NCBI RefSeq assembly: GCF_001684955.1
Contig: NZ_MAYF01000323.1
Location: 1-64,000, forward strand
From: Chryseobacterium contaminans
GTDB lineage: Bacteria > Bacteroidota > Bacteroidia > Flavobacteriales > Weeksellaceae
Length of the DNA stretch: 64,000 nucleotides
Reading direction: 5' to 3'
This document shows positions 34,337 through 43,471 of this stretch, piece after piece. The first letter of the stretch is position 1; every line of letters starts with the position of its first letter. The position numbers were made by a program, and so were the translations under genes. Below the pieces are notes generated by a model, which saw only the letters and a list, made by a program, of their open reading frames with translations, did not search any database and was not told where the DNA came from.

Positions 34337-35785
34337 TTACAGTGTATCAATCCATTTATATAAATTTATTTTTTCTGTAAGATTAAGTTTTTTTCTTAAC
34401 CTGTATTTGCGATTATCAACAGCTCCTACAGTTGTTTTTTTATAAGTAGCGATTTCTTTTGTCTGAAGATTTAATTTCAGGAAAGCACATAACTCCAGAT
34501 CTGAAGGGGTAAGTTCAGGAAATTCAAGTAATCTGTGATACAGTTCAGGAAAAGTCTGCTGAAATACAATAAAGAATTGTTTATCATTATTTTTTGCGAG
34601 ATCCAATAACATAGTCAATTCTTCAGATTCCAATCCTCTGTTTCCTGTAAAATGGGATCTGTCTGATAGTCTTTTCCTTTTTTGCATAAAATAAAAACTT
34701 ACTGCAACTCCTAAAAGAATAATCAAGCTACCTGCAATAAACCATTTCCATTCTGAATTCCGGGAAAGAGTTTCAGGTTTCTTATCAATTCTCTTCTGTG
34801 TAATTAATGCGTATTGATTAATTGTTGCCAGACTATCCTTGAGTGCACTGTTTTTTTCAGTGTAATAAAGTTGTTTTTCAGTGTTCCCCTGCTTTTTATA
34901 ATATTCTATTAATATTGGGTACACATTGATCCCAACCATTGGAAGATTCTGTTTTTTTCCTATTTCCAGCGCTTTATTGAAATATTCCAACGCTTTGTCA
35001 TAATTATTTTTTTTGAATTCATAATCACCCCGGAAAGCGTAAAGAGCAGCAATGTTTAGTGGATAGTAGGATTTCTTAAGTGCTGTTTCTGCTTCATCCA
35101 GCAACCTTTCACCTTTTTCCAGTTCTCCCAATGAAACATATGCGCTGCCAAGACACTGTGCAGCCTGTCCTATACATACATATTTATCAAAAGACTCGGC
35201 CTGTATTTTTTGGGATTCCTGATAGGCTTTATTTCCAAAATAGATAATAGAATCTTTGTATGCTTTCTTATCAAAAGCCTGATAAGCATACAGAGCATAA
35301 TCTAACAATCCTGTATAGATTGAAACCTTTCTGAAATGGAGGGTGTCATTGGATTTTATAAAATCTGATCTTTGAAGTGCTGCAGAAAAATTCCCACGTG
35401 CTTCGTCAAAATCCTTTGAAAACGTTAACGCCCTGGCTTTTACCTCAATCAGAAAAGCATAATTGTTATTATCATTTAGTTCTTTGGCCAGGGGAAGTGT
35501 TTCTGCAATTAGCTTTAATGCTGAATTGGTATCCGCTTTTGCTATGTAAACCTGAATCTGTTTTATCCTTGAAATGAGTATTCCTTTTTTATAACCAGCC
35601 TCTTTTGAAAGATCATAAAGCTGCGTGGTCAGGAGCATTTTTTCTCCTTCACTCAACCTTACATAATTTGATTTATCATTAATCTGACTTAACAGATTAT
35701 CAATTTTCTGCTTTTGAAAGTTCTGAGGGAAAGCAATTATTGGAAATAAAACCAATACAAAATTTAGTAATTTCTTTTTTTTCAT
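34337..35785 (-). CDS. Membrane-anchored TPR protein with C-terminal LuxR-like HTH
   Basis: The 482-aa product has a signal peptide ending IIAFPQ and TPR-like helices at ~30-330 (ALYAFRGDYEFKKNNYDKALEYF and similar). One membrane segment is at ~345-365 (WKWFIAGSLIILLGVAV). The cytoplasmic C-terminus (~400-482; LTPSDLELCAFLKLNLQTKEIATYKKTTVGAVDNRKYRLRKKL) is a LuxR-like HTH. It is a one-component transmembrane regulator, divergent from a TPR/AraC gene. The surface protein gene 115 nt downstream may be a target. Confidence 0.8.
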   Translation of the reverse strand: MKKKKLLNFVLVLFPIIAFPQNFQKQKIDNLLSQINDKSNYVRLSEGEKMLLTTQLYDLSKEAGYKKGILISRIKQIQVYIAKADTNSALKLIAETLPLAKELNDNNNYAFLIEVKARALTFSKDFDEARGNFSAALQRSDFIKSNDTLHFRKVSIYTGLLDYALYAYQAFDKKAYKDSIIYFGNKAYQESQKIQAESFDKYVCIGQAAQCLGSAYVSLGELEKGERLLDEAETALKKSYYPLNIAALYAFRGDYEFKKNNYDKALEYFNKALEIGKKQNLPMVGINVYPILIEYYKKQGNTEKQLYYTEKNSALKDSLATINQYALITQKRIDKKPETLSRNSEWKWFIAGSLIILLGVAVSFYFMQKRKRLSDRSHFTGNRGLESEELTMLLDLAKNNDKQFFIVFQQTFPELYHRLLEFPELTPSDLELCAFLKLNLQTKEIATYKKTTVGAVDNRKYRLRKKLNLTEKINLYKWIDTL

Positions 35786-36026
35786 CCTTCTCTAAAAATA
35801 ATAAATAAAAATGAAAAAAAAACTTTTTTTTATATTAGATATAAGTAACTAAAAAAATCAAGCTTATTCTGTTAATTTCAAATCCATTTTCGTTCAGAAT
35901 CATCAGACCAATAAGAGAGCTGTGCCTTTAGAATACATAAATATCATCATTTTTTTACTGTATGAAATAATATTAATATTTCTATCTGAAAAAAAATGAT
36001 AAATTTAATAGTAAAACACAGCACAA

Positions 36027-37571
36027 ATGAAAAAATATTTAACAATGTATTTTATTCTCAGTTCATTACTATTTTTCTCCCAAAATGAAACAGACCTTAT
36101 TTTAGATGCGGGGGTTGCAAAGGATCAGGTTCAAGGTCCTCAAAAAGCAATATACAATGCAAACAATATTATTCAGAACAAAAATACTACTGACCAGCAG
36201 AAAATAAGAGCTTATCATTTGATGAATAATGCCTATCTTATTATGGGGCAAACCTCAGATGCCTTAAATTCAGCAATGAAGGCCAAAGAACTGTCTGATA
36301 AAATAAAGAGTCCCGAATATCTGGCTTTGTCTTTATCACTTATTGCCCAGAATTACCGACAGCTATGCCTAAATGATCAGGCTCTGGATTATTATAATCA
36401 AACCCTGAAACTCCTAACAAAGATTGATACCCATCAAGATGAAACGGCTTTTCTCGTTGCAGCAACAGCATATGAAATAGGAAATATAGAATATTCAAAA
36501 GAAAATGATCAGTCATCCTTAACGTATTACCGCAAATCCATTAATCTCCTCCAACACCTGCCTGATCAATACAAATTAGTTCCGAAATTCGATTATATAC
36601 TGGCCAACAATTATATGGCAATGGGCAGAAGTTATATAGAATTAAAAAAAAATGACTCTACCCGGATCTGTTATGATAAAGCGCGGGATATTATTTATCC
36701 GGTAAAAGATAAGGTCTTACAGGTTTATCTTTTAAAAAGTTATGGAGAACTATATTATACTGAAGGGAATTACAAATCAGCAATAGATTCTGTGGGAAAG
36801 GCCGATAAAGTAATCTTTTTTGATGGTTTTGGACTTAAGGGAATTATCTATGAATTATTAGCTAAAAGCTATAATAAACAGGGCGATCATCTTAACTCGG
36901 AAAAGTATTACAATCTATTGGAGAATATACAAAAACAAAGAGATAATGAGCTTAACGGCGCCACTTCCTTCGCTTTTACAGGTTCTAAAAAAGAAATGCT
37001 GCATATTATTGATGATCAGGAAAAAAGAAAAAGAATTCTTATCGCTGCTCTTATCGTGATAGTATTCACTTCCGGCATTATGATTTTAATTTCCGGGCAA
37101 AAAGCTCAAAAAAATAAAAAACTTTACCTGGAAATTAAGGAAAGCATGGACAAGGAAAACAATCTGAAGAAAAGCAATCCTGAGTTTATAAGGTCTTCCT
37201 CTATTACGGAAGAAAAAGAAAAAGAGTTACTTATAAAGCTTTCGGAGTTTGAAAATTCAAAAAGAATTATCAGTAAGAACCTTACAATAGCCTCACTGGC
37301 CTCTCAGCTGGAAACGAATACTACCTATTTATCCGAGATCATTAACAGACATAAAAATAAAAATTTCAATTCTTATATTAATGGATTAAAGATAAAGTAC
37401 ATTATCAATAAAATACATACTGATTCTAAATATCACACCTACAAAATAACTTATCTGGCTGAAGAATGTGGGGTTCCTTACAGCAGCTTTGTATCAATTT
37501 TCAAAGAATATACAGGTATGACACCTTCTGCTTTTCTAAAACAAAGAGCTCAGGAAAACCAGTCTAAATAG
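36027..37571 (+). CDS. Membrane-anchored TPR protein with C-terminal AraC HTH
   Basis: The 514-aa product has a signal peptide ending LLFFSQ, TPR-like helices at ~50-310, and a membrane segment at ~338-358 (RILIAALIVIVFTSGIMILIS). A cytoplasmic AraC domain follows at ~410-510 (NLTIASLASQLETNTTYLSEIIN and ITYLAEECGVPYSSFVSIFKEYTGMTPSAF). It is the mirror-image partner of the LuxR-type gene 241 nt away, transcribed divergently. Such regulators couple an extracytoplasmic signal to transcription; the signal is unknown. Confidence 0.83.
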   Translation: MKKYLTMYFILSSLLFFSQNETDLILDAGVAKDQVQGPQKAIYNANNIIQNKNTTDQQKIRAYHLMNNAYLIMGQTSDALNSAMKAKELSDKIKSPEYLALSLSLIAQNYRQLCLNDQALDYYNQTLKLLTKIDTHQDETAFLVAATAYEIGNIEYSKENDQSSLTYYRKSINLLQHLPDQYKLVPKFDYILANNYMAMGRSYIELKKNDSTRICYDKARDIIYPVKDKVLQVYLLKSYGELYYTEGNYKSAIDSVGKADKVIFFDGFGLKGIIYELLAKSYNKQGDHLNSEKYYNLLENIQKQRDNELNGATSFAFTGSKKEMLHIIDDQEKRKRILIAALIVIVFTSGIMILISGQKAQKNKKLYLEIKESMDKENNLKKSNPEFIRSSSITEEKEKELLIKLSEFENSKRIISKNLTIASLASQLETNTTYLSEIINRHKNKNFNSYINGLKIKYIINKIHTDSKYHTYKITYLAEECGVPYSSFVSIFKEYTGMTPSAFLKQRAQENQSK

Positions 37572-37615
37572 AAGTTTAACTTACTGATTACATTACCATA
37601 ACACTATTCAAAAGC

Positions 37616-37656
37616 ACCTCTGATTTTAATAATCTCAGAGGTATACTATTTTGTTT
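37616..37656 (+). terminator. Probable terminator after the TPR/AraC gene
   Basis: ACCTCTGA (37616-37623) pairs with TCAGAGGT (37635-37642); the tail is T-rich but broken by A. Confidence 0.5.
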
Positions 37657-37833
37657 TCATTTGGTTTCCGGTTTATTTTTAATCAGAAAATTACAGCTGA
37701 TAAGGTTGCTGCAGCTTTTCGTTTTACTACAGATCATTTTATTATCAATATGAAACCTGCATCACTGCAATGTTCTGCAGACAATATAATTTTCTTTTTT
37801 AATGATAAAAAACATCAATCACCAATTCTACTT

Positions 37834-39378
37834 ATGAAAAAAATTTTCCTTCCAGTTTTTGCTATTTTATTACTTCTTATTGGGCTGCTTTTAGCGCGTA
37901 CTTTTACCTTTCCTTTTAAAAAAATAGCCGCCGCAACTGGCACCCCTGCCCAAATAACAATTAATGACTCTTCTATATCCAGACTTTCCGGAGGCCTAAA
38001 AATTCCTACTATTTCTTCAGGAGATTCTTTGAAATTTAATGATGTCCCTTTTGATACATTTAATGAATACATTAAAAAGAATTACCCTTTTATCTATCAA
38101 CATGCAGAAAGTTACACGATTAACGGCCATGCCCTCGTATTTAAACTGAAGGGTACGGATCCTAATCTACAACCTTTACTTTTCTTATCCCACCTAGATG
38201 TTGTACCTCCGGGCGGTGCTGGAATTAAAAATACTGAAACAGATCTGTTCCAGCCAAAAGACAAACCTATTCCACCTGTAAGCAAAATTGCTAAGGAATG
38301 GGATTATGGGCCATTTTCAGGAGCTGTTGTCAATGGAAGAATATATGGCAGAGGAACTATGGATATGAAAAGTATGCTATTTGCATTGATGGAAGCACTA
38401 CAGAACACCATGAAAAGCGGATATCAGCCCAAACGGGATATCTATCTGGCATTTGGTTTTGACGAAGAAGTGGGCGGTGAACTTGGAGCGGCCAGAATAG
38501 CAGATTATTTCGGCCGGCAAAGGCTACGGTTTGATGCAATTTATGATGAGGGAGGATTTATTCTCAGTAAAGGAAGTGTTGAAGGGATTGATGCCAATGT
38601 TGCACTGATTGGATGCGCCGAAAAAGGCTTTTTATCACTGAAAATTAAAGTGAAAGGTTTAGGCGGACATTCTTCTATGCCTCCATCGGAAACTGCTGTT
38701 GGAAAGGCTGCAGCTATTATGCAAAAATTGGAACAAAACCCGATGAAACCTACAATTACACCTTTGATACAAGATTTTTTCAAAAATGTAGGAGGTTCCA
38801 TGTCTTTTCCTTCCAGGCTGGCCATTGCCAATGACTGGTTACTACAGCCACTTCTGATATCCCAACTTTCAAAAAATCATACTACCAATGCTCTGATTCG
38901 TACAACAACAGCATTAACAATGATGAAAGGAAGTGACGCTCCTAATGTCCTGTCTTCAGAAGTCGAGTTTGTTGCTAACTTTAGATTGCTGCCTGGAAAT
39001 ACAATTCAGGAAGTTAAAGAACATGTAGCAAAACTGGCACAGGGATATGATATCGAAATAAGTGAAGTAGACAATTCCCGGGAAGCATCTATCGTTTCAC
39101 CATCAGATACCAAGGGATATAAAATTATGGAAACATCACTTAACAGAATCTATCCCAATCTGCTTATAACACCTTATTTAACAGTTGGGGGTACAGATGC
39201 CATTAAATATCAAGCCCTAAGCAATAATGTCTATCGATTTATGCCTATTAAAATTAATAATTCTGAACAGCAAAGCATGCATAGTATCAATGAATACATC
39301 AGTATTGAAAATTATACGAAAATGATCCGTTATTTTGAGTTTATTATGCAGAATTATGATAAAGATGGCGGCAAATAA
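37834..39378 (+). CDS. M20-family metallopeptidase (carboxypeptidase S/PM20D1-like)
   Basis: Start ATG 37834 (514 aa) gives a membrane anchor or signal at residues 1-22; the frame is open 61 codons further upstream but that segment is not protein-like. M20 motifs are complete: SHLDVVP (H120, D122), GTMDMKS (D177), GFDEEVGG (E211, E212) and AFGFDE. A tail INEYISIENY follows the dimerisation insert. The size and order match carboxypeptidase S and PM20D1 (N-acyl amino acid hydrolase). It probably acts in the periplasm. It lies 58 nt before the carbonic anhydrase gene. Confidence 0.85.
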   Translation: MKKIFLPVFAILLLLIGLLLARTFTFPFKKIAAATGTPAQITINDSSISRLSGGLKIPTISSGDSLKFNDVPFDTFNEYIKKNYPFIYQHAESYTINGHALVFKLKGTDPNLQPLLFLSHLDVVPPGGAGIKNTETDLFQPKDKPIPPVSKIAKEWDYGPFSGAVVNGRIYGRGTMDMKSMLFALMEALQNTMKSGYQPKRDIYLAFGFDEEVGGELGAARIADYFGRQRLRFDAIYDEGGFILSKGSVEGIDANVALIGCAEKGFLSLKIKVKGLGGHSSMPPSETAVGKAAAIMQKLEQNPMKPTITPLIQDFFKNVGGSMSFPSRLAIANDWLLQPLLISQLSKNHTTNALIRTTTALTMMKGSDAPNVLSSEVEFVANFRLLPGNTIQEVKEHVAKLAQGYDIEISEVDNSREASIVSPSDTKGYKIMETSLNRIYPNLLITPYLTVGGTDAIKYQALSNNVYRFMPIKINNSEQQSMHSINEYISIENYTKMIRYFEFIMQNYDKDGGK

Positions 39379-39436
39379 ATAATTGAAAAATGATCACCTA
39401 CAATTTTCCATTAAGATCAATTAAAAATCATAAAAC

Positions 39437-40186
39437 ATGAAAACACATAATGATTTAATGAAGGGACTCATCGTCATTGTAATCAGTACAACGATGATTA
39501 CCTGTACTAAAAAAAATGAAGAAGAGCAGCAAAACATTTCTAAAAAAGAGATTATTGACAAGCAGTTCTTAACTGAGAAAAAGCAGTCGAAACTAACTCC
39601 GGATACTGTTTTAGAAATTTTGAAAGCAAGAAATAAGGAATTCTCCAATGATAATCTAACCATCCGTAATACATCGAAAAGAATCAGAAAAAGTTCTTTA
39701 GGCCAGTTCCCCGGAGCCGTGATCCTATCCTGCCTGGATTCCAGGGTACCCGTAGAGGATATTTTTCATTCGGGTATTGGAGATCTTTTTGTAGCCAGAG
39801 TTGCCGGTAATATCAGTAACGAGGATATTCTCGGAAGCCTGGAGTTTGCCTGTAAAGTGTCGGGGGCAAAAGTTATTCTTGTGTTAGGACATGAACACTG
39901 CGGGGCTATAAAATCGGCTATTGATAATGTAGAATTAGGAAATATAACGGCCCTCTTATCTAAAATAAAACCTGCAATAGAAAAAACAAACGATTTTAAA
40001 GGTGAAAAGAGTTCTGTAAATCCTGGTTATCTGGAAGCTGTTACAAAGGCTAATGTTCTGCATACTATTTCCAATATAAGAAATAACAGTCCATTATTAA
40101 AAGAAATGGAAAGCAAAGGAAAGATAAAAATAGTAGGCGCAGAGTATCATATGGAAACAGGAAATGTAGAATTCCTTTCAGACTAG
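39437..40186 (+). CDS. Lipid-anchored beta-carbonic anhydrase
   Basis: The 249-aa product has a type II signal ending MITC (Cys23) followed by acidic residues. The beta-CA core has zinc-ligand motifs SCLDSRVP (C99, D101, R103) and GHEHCG (H152, C155). The usual beta-CA is cytoplasmic, so a lipoprotein form implies a periplasmic or surface location. It interconverts CO2 and bicarbonate. It shares orientation with the M20 peptidase. It stops about 165 nt before the terminator next to the tRNA cluster. Confidence 0.9.
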   Translation: MKTHNDLMKGLIVIVISTTMITCTKKNEEEQQNISKKEIIDKQFLTEKKQSKLTPDTVLEILKARNKEFSNDNLTIRNTSKRIRKSSLGQFPGAVILSCLDSRVPVEDIFHSGIGDLFVARVAGNISNEDILGSLEFACKVSGAKVILVLGHEHCGAIKSAIDNVELGNITALLSKIKPAIEKTNDFKGEKSSVNPGYLEAVTKANVLHTISNIRNNSPLLKEMESKGKIKIVGAEYHMETGNVEFLSD

Positions 40187-40355
40187 AAACAGAAAACCTG
40201 GATTTATTCAAAAAAACATTCAATGGTAAATTCTATAATCTAAAATGTTTAAAAAATCTGTTAGATTTAATTCTGTATTATCCGGATTAAAGAATAAAAA
40301 TTAGATTGCGATAAAGCTTATAAACTATTATCAATTTTTCAGAAAGATATAAACA

Positions 40356-40386
40356 AAAAAGTCTTCTATTTCTAGAAGACTTTTTG
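40356..40386 (-). terminator. Terminator of the tRNA-Asp cluster
   Basis: A 13-bp perfect stem (40356-40368 with 40373-40385, AAGTCTTCTA core) and a 4-nt loop begin one nucleotide beyond the last tRNA. T runs flank both sides. Confidence 0.85.
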
Positions 40387-40460
40387 CGATCCGGACGGGA
40401 CTCGAACCCGCGACCTCCGCCGTGACAGGGCGGCATTCTAACCAGCTGAACTACCGGATC
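40387..40460 (-). tRNA. tRNA-Asp (GTC), copy 3 in transcription order
   Basis: A 74-nt cloverleaf: acceptor GATCCGG/CCGGATC, anticodon loop CTGTCAC with anticodon GTC, T-arm GCGGG TTCGAGT CCCGT. CCA is not encoded. It is identical to the two other copies. Confidence 0.97.
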
Positions 40461-40493
40461 AATTTTTTTTAAAAGAAATTGAGAAAACTTCTG

Positions 40494-40567
40494 CGATCCG
40501 GACGGGACTCGAACCCGCGACCTCCGCCGTGACAGGGCGGCATTCTAACCAGCTGAACTACCGGATC
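40494..40567 (-). tRNA. tRNA-Asp (GTC), copy 2
   Basis: Identical in sequence to the copies at 40387 and 40598. It is separated from them by 33 and 30 nt of similar spacer (AATTTTTT...AAACTTCTG). Confidence 0.97.
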
Positions 40568-40597
40568 AATTTTTTTAAAGTAATTGAAAAACTTCTG

Positions 40598-40671
40598 CGA
40601 TCCGGACGGGACTCGAACCCGCGACCTCCGCCGTGACAGGGCGGCATTCTAACCAGCTGAACTACCGGATC
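40598..40671 (-). tRNA. tRNA-Asp (GTC), copy 1 (promoter-proximal)
   Basis: Same 74-nt sequence. Its 5' end is about 35 nt after the predicted transcription start from the promoter at 40713-40743. Confidence 0.97.
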
Positions 40672-40712
40672 ATTGTTTTGTGTGAAAGAACTTCGTTTCT
40701 TTTTCGTGGTTG

Positions 40713-40743
40713 CAAAATTACACCTTTTTTTATTACCTGCAAA
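40713..40743 (-). promoter_or_regulatory. Promoter of the tRNA-Asp cluster
   Basis: On the minus strand TTTG (40743-40740), a 19-nt spacer and TAATTTTG (40720-40713): a full consensus Bacteroidota promoter. Confidence 0.75.
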
Positions 40744-40751
40744 TTATTTTC

Positions 40752-40780
40752 AAAAAAAAAGCCTCCCAATCGTGGAAGGC
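40752..40780 (-). terminator. trxA terminator
   Basis: On the minus strand GCCTTCCA (40780-40773) pairs with TGGGAGGC (40768-40761), followed by nine T residues. Confidence 0.9.
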
Positions 40781-40802
40781 ATTCATTATCAAACTTATTT
40801 TT

Positions 40803-41120
40803 TTATAAGTGTGCGCTTAATTTTTCAGCGATTACCTCTTTCGGAGCTACACCTACTAATTTGTCTACTACTTCTCCGTTCTTAAAGATAAGAACTGTAG
40901 GGATATTTCTAATACCATACTGCATTGAAATCTCCTGGTTATTGTCAACATCTACCTTTCCTACTACTGCTTTCCCTTCAAAATCTGAAGCTACTTCTTC
41001 AATAATTGGTCCCAATGTTCTGCAAGGTCCACACCATACTGCCCAGAAGTCAACTAAAACTGGTTTATCTGATTTTAAAACCGTATCCTGGAATGAGCTG
41101 TCTGTAATTTCTAAAGCCAT
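40803..41120 (-). CDS. trxA: Thioredoxin
   Basis: The 105-aa cytoplasmic thioredoxin has the active site WCGPC (C30, C33), cis-Pro in NIPTV and the usual fold. It reduces disulfides in ribonucleotide reductase and other partners. It has its own terminator; a minus-strand -7-like element TAGATTTG lies at 41161-41168. Confidence 0.97.
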   Translation of the reverse strand: MALEITDSSFQDTVLKSDKPVLVDFWAVWCGPCRTLGPIIEEVASDFEGKAVVGKVDVDNNQEISMQYGIRNIPTVLIFKNGEVVDKLVGVAPKEVIAEKLSAHL

Positions 41121-41204
41121 TTTTGTTTCTTTTATTTTAATTAATATTATTTTATTGTTTCAAATCTATTGAGTGTTCAAAATTACGACTTTTACATCAT
41201 AAGA

Positions 41205-42380
41205 CTATCTATGCTCAACATTAGTTTTTTCTATAGCATAATCCTTTGAAATCTCTTTTAAGGCATTTACTAATGCGTCTATATCAGCTTTTGTTGTTAA
41301 GTGGCTGAAAGAGATACGTAACGGTGTACAATGATCCATTTCATCTTCAGAAAGAACCATCATCATAACCATAGATGGCTTGGATGCTCCGGAAGAGCAT
41401 GCACTTCCCTGAGAAATAGCGATCCCTTTCATATCCAGCTGAAGACCGATTAACGGATTTTTATAAGGCAATAAAGCACTTAAAACGGTATAAAGGCTGT
41501 TTTCCTTCTCAGCACTTCTTCCGTTGAATTTTATGCCTTCAATTTCAGCTGATAATCTTTCGATAGCATAGTCTTTGATTTCCTGCATATGCTGAGTGTA
41601 TTCATTCATATGAGCAAGAGAAAGTTCTAATGCTTTACCTAGCCCTACAATACCGCAAACATTCTCAGTTCCTGCTCTCAGGCTTCTTTCCTGAGGGCCT
41701 CCGGTGATAATTCCTTTCAGTCCGGTTGATTTTCTGATATAAGCAAAGCCTGATCCTTTTGGCCCATGAAACTTATGAGCACTGCATGAAGCGAAATCTA
41801 CAGGAATGTCTGAGAAATCAAGGTTCATGTGAGCCATCGTTTGTACTGTATCAGAATGGAATAGAGCATTATGTGCCTTGCAAAGTTCAGCTACTTTTTT
41901 AAGGTCCATCAGGTTTCCGATCTCATTATTGGCATGCATTAAACTTACCAACGTTTTTTTATCTGAGGCTTTTAATAATTCTTCTAATTTATTAAGGTCA
42001 ATATCTCCTTTTTCATTAGGACGGATATAATTTACTTCTACTCCCTTTCTTGCCTTCATATCCAGGATACTTTCAGAAACACATTTATGTTCCAAAGGCG
42101 AGCTGATGATTCTTTCTACTCCAAGGTGTTCTACCGAGGATTTGATAATCATATTATTGGATTCTGTTCCACAGGAAGTGAAAATGATCTCAGCAGGAGT
42201 TACATGAAGATAGTCTGCAACCTGTCTTCTTACATTTTCAATAAGGATTTTGGCTTCCTGTCCAAAGCTATGAGTTGAAGACGGGTTTCCGAAGTTCATC
42301 TTCATCGTACCAACCATTGCATCTATAACTTCTTCTGCAAGCGGAGTGGTTGCGGCATTATCTAAATATATTTTATCCAT
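41205..42380 (-). CDS. Cysteine desulfurase (NifS/IscS family)
   Basis: This 391-aa PLP enzyme has the PLP lysine in SAHKFHGPKG (K203), substrate-site H150/N151 in MHANNEIG, and catalytic Cys328 in GSACSSG. It delivers sulfur from cysteine for Fe-S clusters and tRNA thiolation. No isc/suf scaffold gene is adjacent. The gene ends 84 nt before trxA. A PrcB-like gene starts 3 nt upstream in the same direction, so they are probably co-transcribed. Confidence 0.93.
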   Translation of the reverse strand: MDKIYLDNAATTPLAEEVIDAMVGTMKMNFGNPSSTHSFGQEAKILIENVRRQVADYLHVTPAEIIFTSCGTESNNMIIKSSVEHLGVERIISSPLEHKCVSESILDMKARKGVEVNYIRPNEKGDIDLNKLEELLKASDKKTLVSLMHANNEIGNLMDLKKVAELCKAHNALFHSDTVQTMAHMNLDFSDIPVDFASCSAHKFHGPKGSGFAYIRKSTGLKGIITGGPQERSLRAGTENVCGIVGLGKALELSLAHMNEYTQHMQEIKDYAIERLSAEIEGIKFNGRSAEKENSLYTVLSALLPYKNPLIGLQLDMKGIAISQGSACSSGASKPSMVMMMVLSEDEMDHCTPLRISFSHLTTKADIDALVNALKEISKDYAIEKTNVEHR

Positions 42381-42382
42381 TA

Positions 42383-42856
42383 TTATTTTGAATATTTTAA
42401 TTCTACGGAAGTAAACTGGTAATCTGCAGGAACAGCAAAAACGAACCAGGGATTAGAAAGCACCTGAATTTCCATTCCGCCGGAAGGTTCTCCAGCCGGA
42501 ACTTCTACATACAGAACATTATTCTTGACAGATACCCCTTTAATCTCATTGATAGTATGGCTTCCTGATCTGAAGCCTCCCAGATTGTATACAATAACTT
42601 TCTTGTCTTTCGGAAATTTCGGATAATTGGATGCAGGATCTTTCCCTTCTTCCACAAGCTGAAAACCACTTTTGCTCAAAGCAAGGTATTCTTTTTCATC
42701 TTTAAGGATCCTGAAACCTGGCTGTTCGGTACCTCCTTGAGATTGGGTTACAAGAAGTTCTGCTTTCTGCTGCATATCAGACAATTTTTGTTGAGATGTT
42801 GTTGTACTTGCACAGCTCATCAGGATGGCTGTAAATGCAATTAACAGACTTTTCAT
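42383..42856 (-). CDS. PrcB-like lipoprotein (PrcB C-terminal domain family)
   Basis: The 157-aa product has a signal peptide ending LMSCAS (lipobox Cys15). The C-terminal half has the KKVIVYNLGGFRSGSHTINEIKGVSVKNN...PWFVFAVP pattern typical of the PrcB_C family. It is probably an outer-membrane or periplasmic lipoprotein. In other bacteria the domain accompanies the PrtP/PrcB protease complex; here no such protease is nearby. Together with the cysteine desulfurase it forms a two-gene unit. Confidence 0.78.
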   Translation of the reverse strand: MKSLLIAFTAILMSCASTTTSQQKLSDMQQKAELLVTQSQGGTEQPGFRILKDEKEYLALSKSGFQLVEEGKDPASNYPKFPKDKKVIVYNLGGFRSGSHTINEIKGVSVKNNVLYVEVPAGEPSGGMEIQVLSNPWFVFAVPADYQFTSVELKYSK

Positions 42857-42880
42857 TTTTTACACTTTTATCACCCAAAA

Positions 42881-43468
42881 TTAGTGAAAAAATTGGTAAT
42901 GTCCCTCATTTGCCCATTTCAACATTGGCTTATCCCCGGAAGTATCACCAAATGCAATAATTTTGTCATACTTGGAATCGTGAATTTCTTCCTTTATTCG
43001 TACCAGTTTTTCTTTACCGTTACAGTTTTTCCCAATAAAGTTTCCTGTGAATACACCGTTCTTGAACTCTGCCCTCGTAGAAACAAGCTGCATTTTCAAT
43101 ACCTCAGCAAAAGGCTTCACCCAGATGTCCAGAGAAGCAGTTACCAATAAACTTTGTGTATTATTCCTATCGATATTTTGAATAAAATCCAGTGCATTTT
43201 CCCTTACAATTTTAGGGTAATGTGCTTCAAAAAACTGTTTGGATTTCAGTTCTATTTTTTCTTGAGTCTGACCTTTTAAAATAGATCCGATAAAGCTTTT
43301 CTTCACTTTTTCAGTTTCTGCCAATTTAAGCTTCAACAGGATAAAAAGCGGTACATGTTTTAAAAATTGTATTCTATATTTTGTAGAATCGTAGAATTTA
43401 AGATACATAAACATGGTATCTTTATACGTCAGGGTTCCGTCAAAATCAAAACAATACAATTTTTTCAT
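42881..43468 (-). CDS. HAD-IB family phosphatase (last gene of DPA-like cluster)
   Basis: The 195-aa product starts MKKLYCFDFDGTL: nucleophile D8 and acid D10 of the HAD family. Motif II is VTASLD, Lys in GKEKLV, and motif IV FGDTSGDKPML. It is similar to SerB-like HAD-IB phosphatases. It lies 3 nt after the DprE2-like gene in a tightly packed operon. By position it may do the job of the dephosphorylation step (Rv3807c in mycobacteria), turning 5-phosphoribosyl-1-P-polyprenol into ribosyl-P-polyprenol. That assignment is inference. Confidence 0.8.
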   Translation of the reverse strand: MKKLYCFDFDGTLTYKDTMFMYLKFYDSTKYRIQFLKHVPLFILLKLKLAETEKVKKSFIGSILKGQTQEKIELKSKQFFEAHYPKIVRENALDFIQNIDRNNTQSLLVTASLDIWVKPFAEVLKMQLVSTRAEFKNGVFTGNFIGKNCNGKEKLVRIKEEIHDSKYDKIIAFGDTSGDKPMLKWANEGHYQFFH

Positions 43469-43471
43469 TTT

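Noticed and set aside
37651-37833. 61-codon N-terminal extension of the M20 peptidase
   Set aside because: Residues are not protein-like and overlap the terminator region; the membrane anchor begins at ATG 37834.
40387-40671. CRISPR-like array
   Set aside because: The repeats are tRNA-Asp genes with an intact cloverleaf, not CRISPR repeats.
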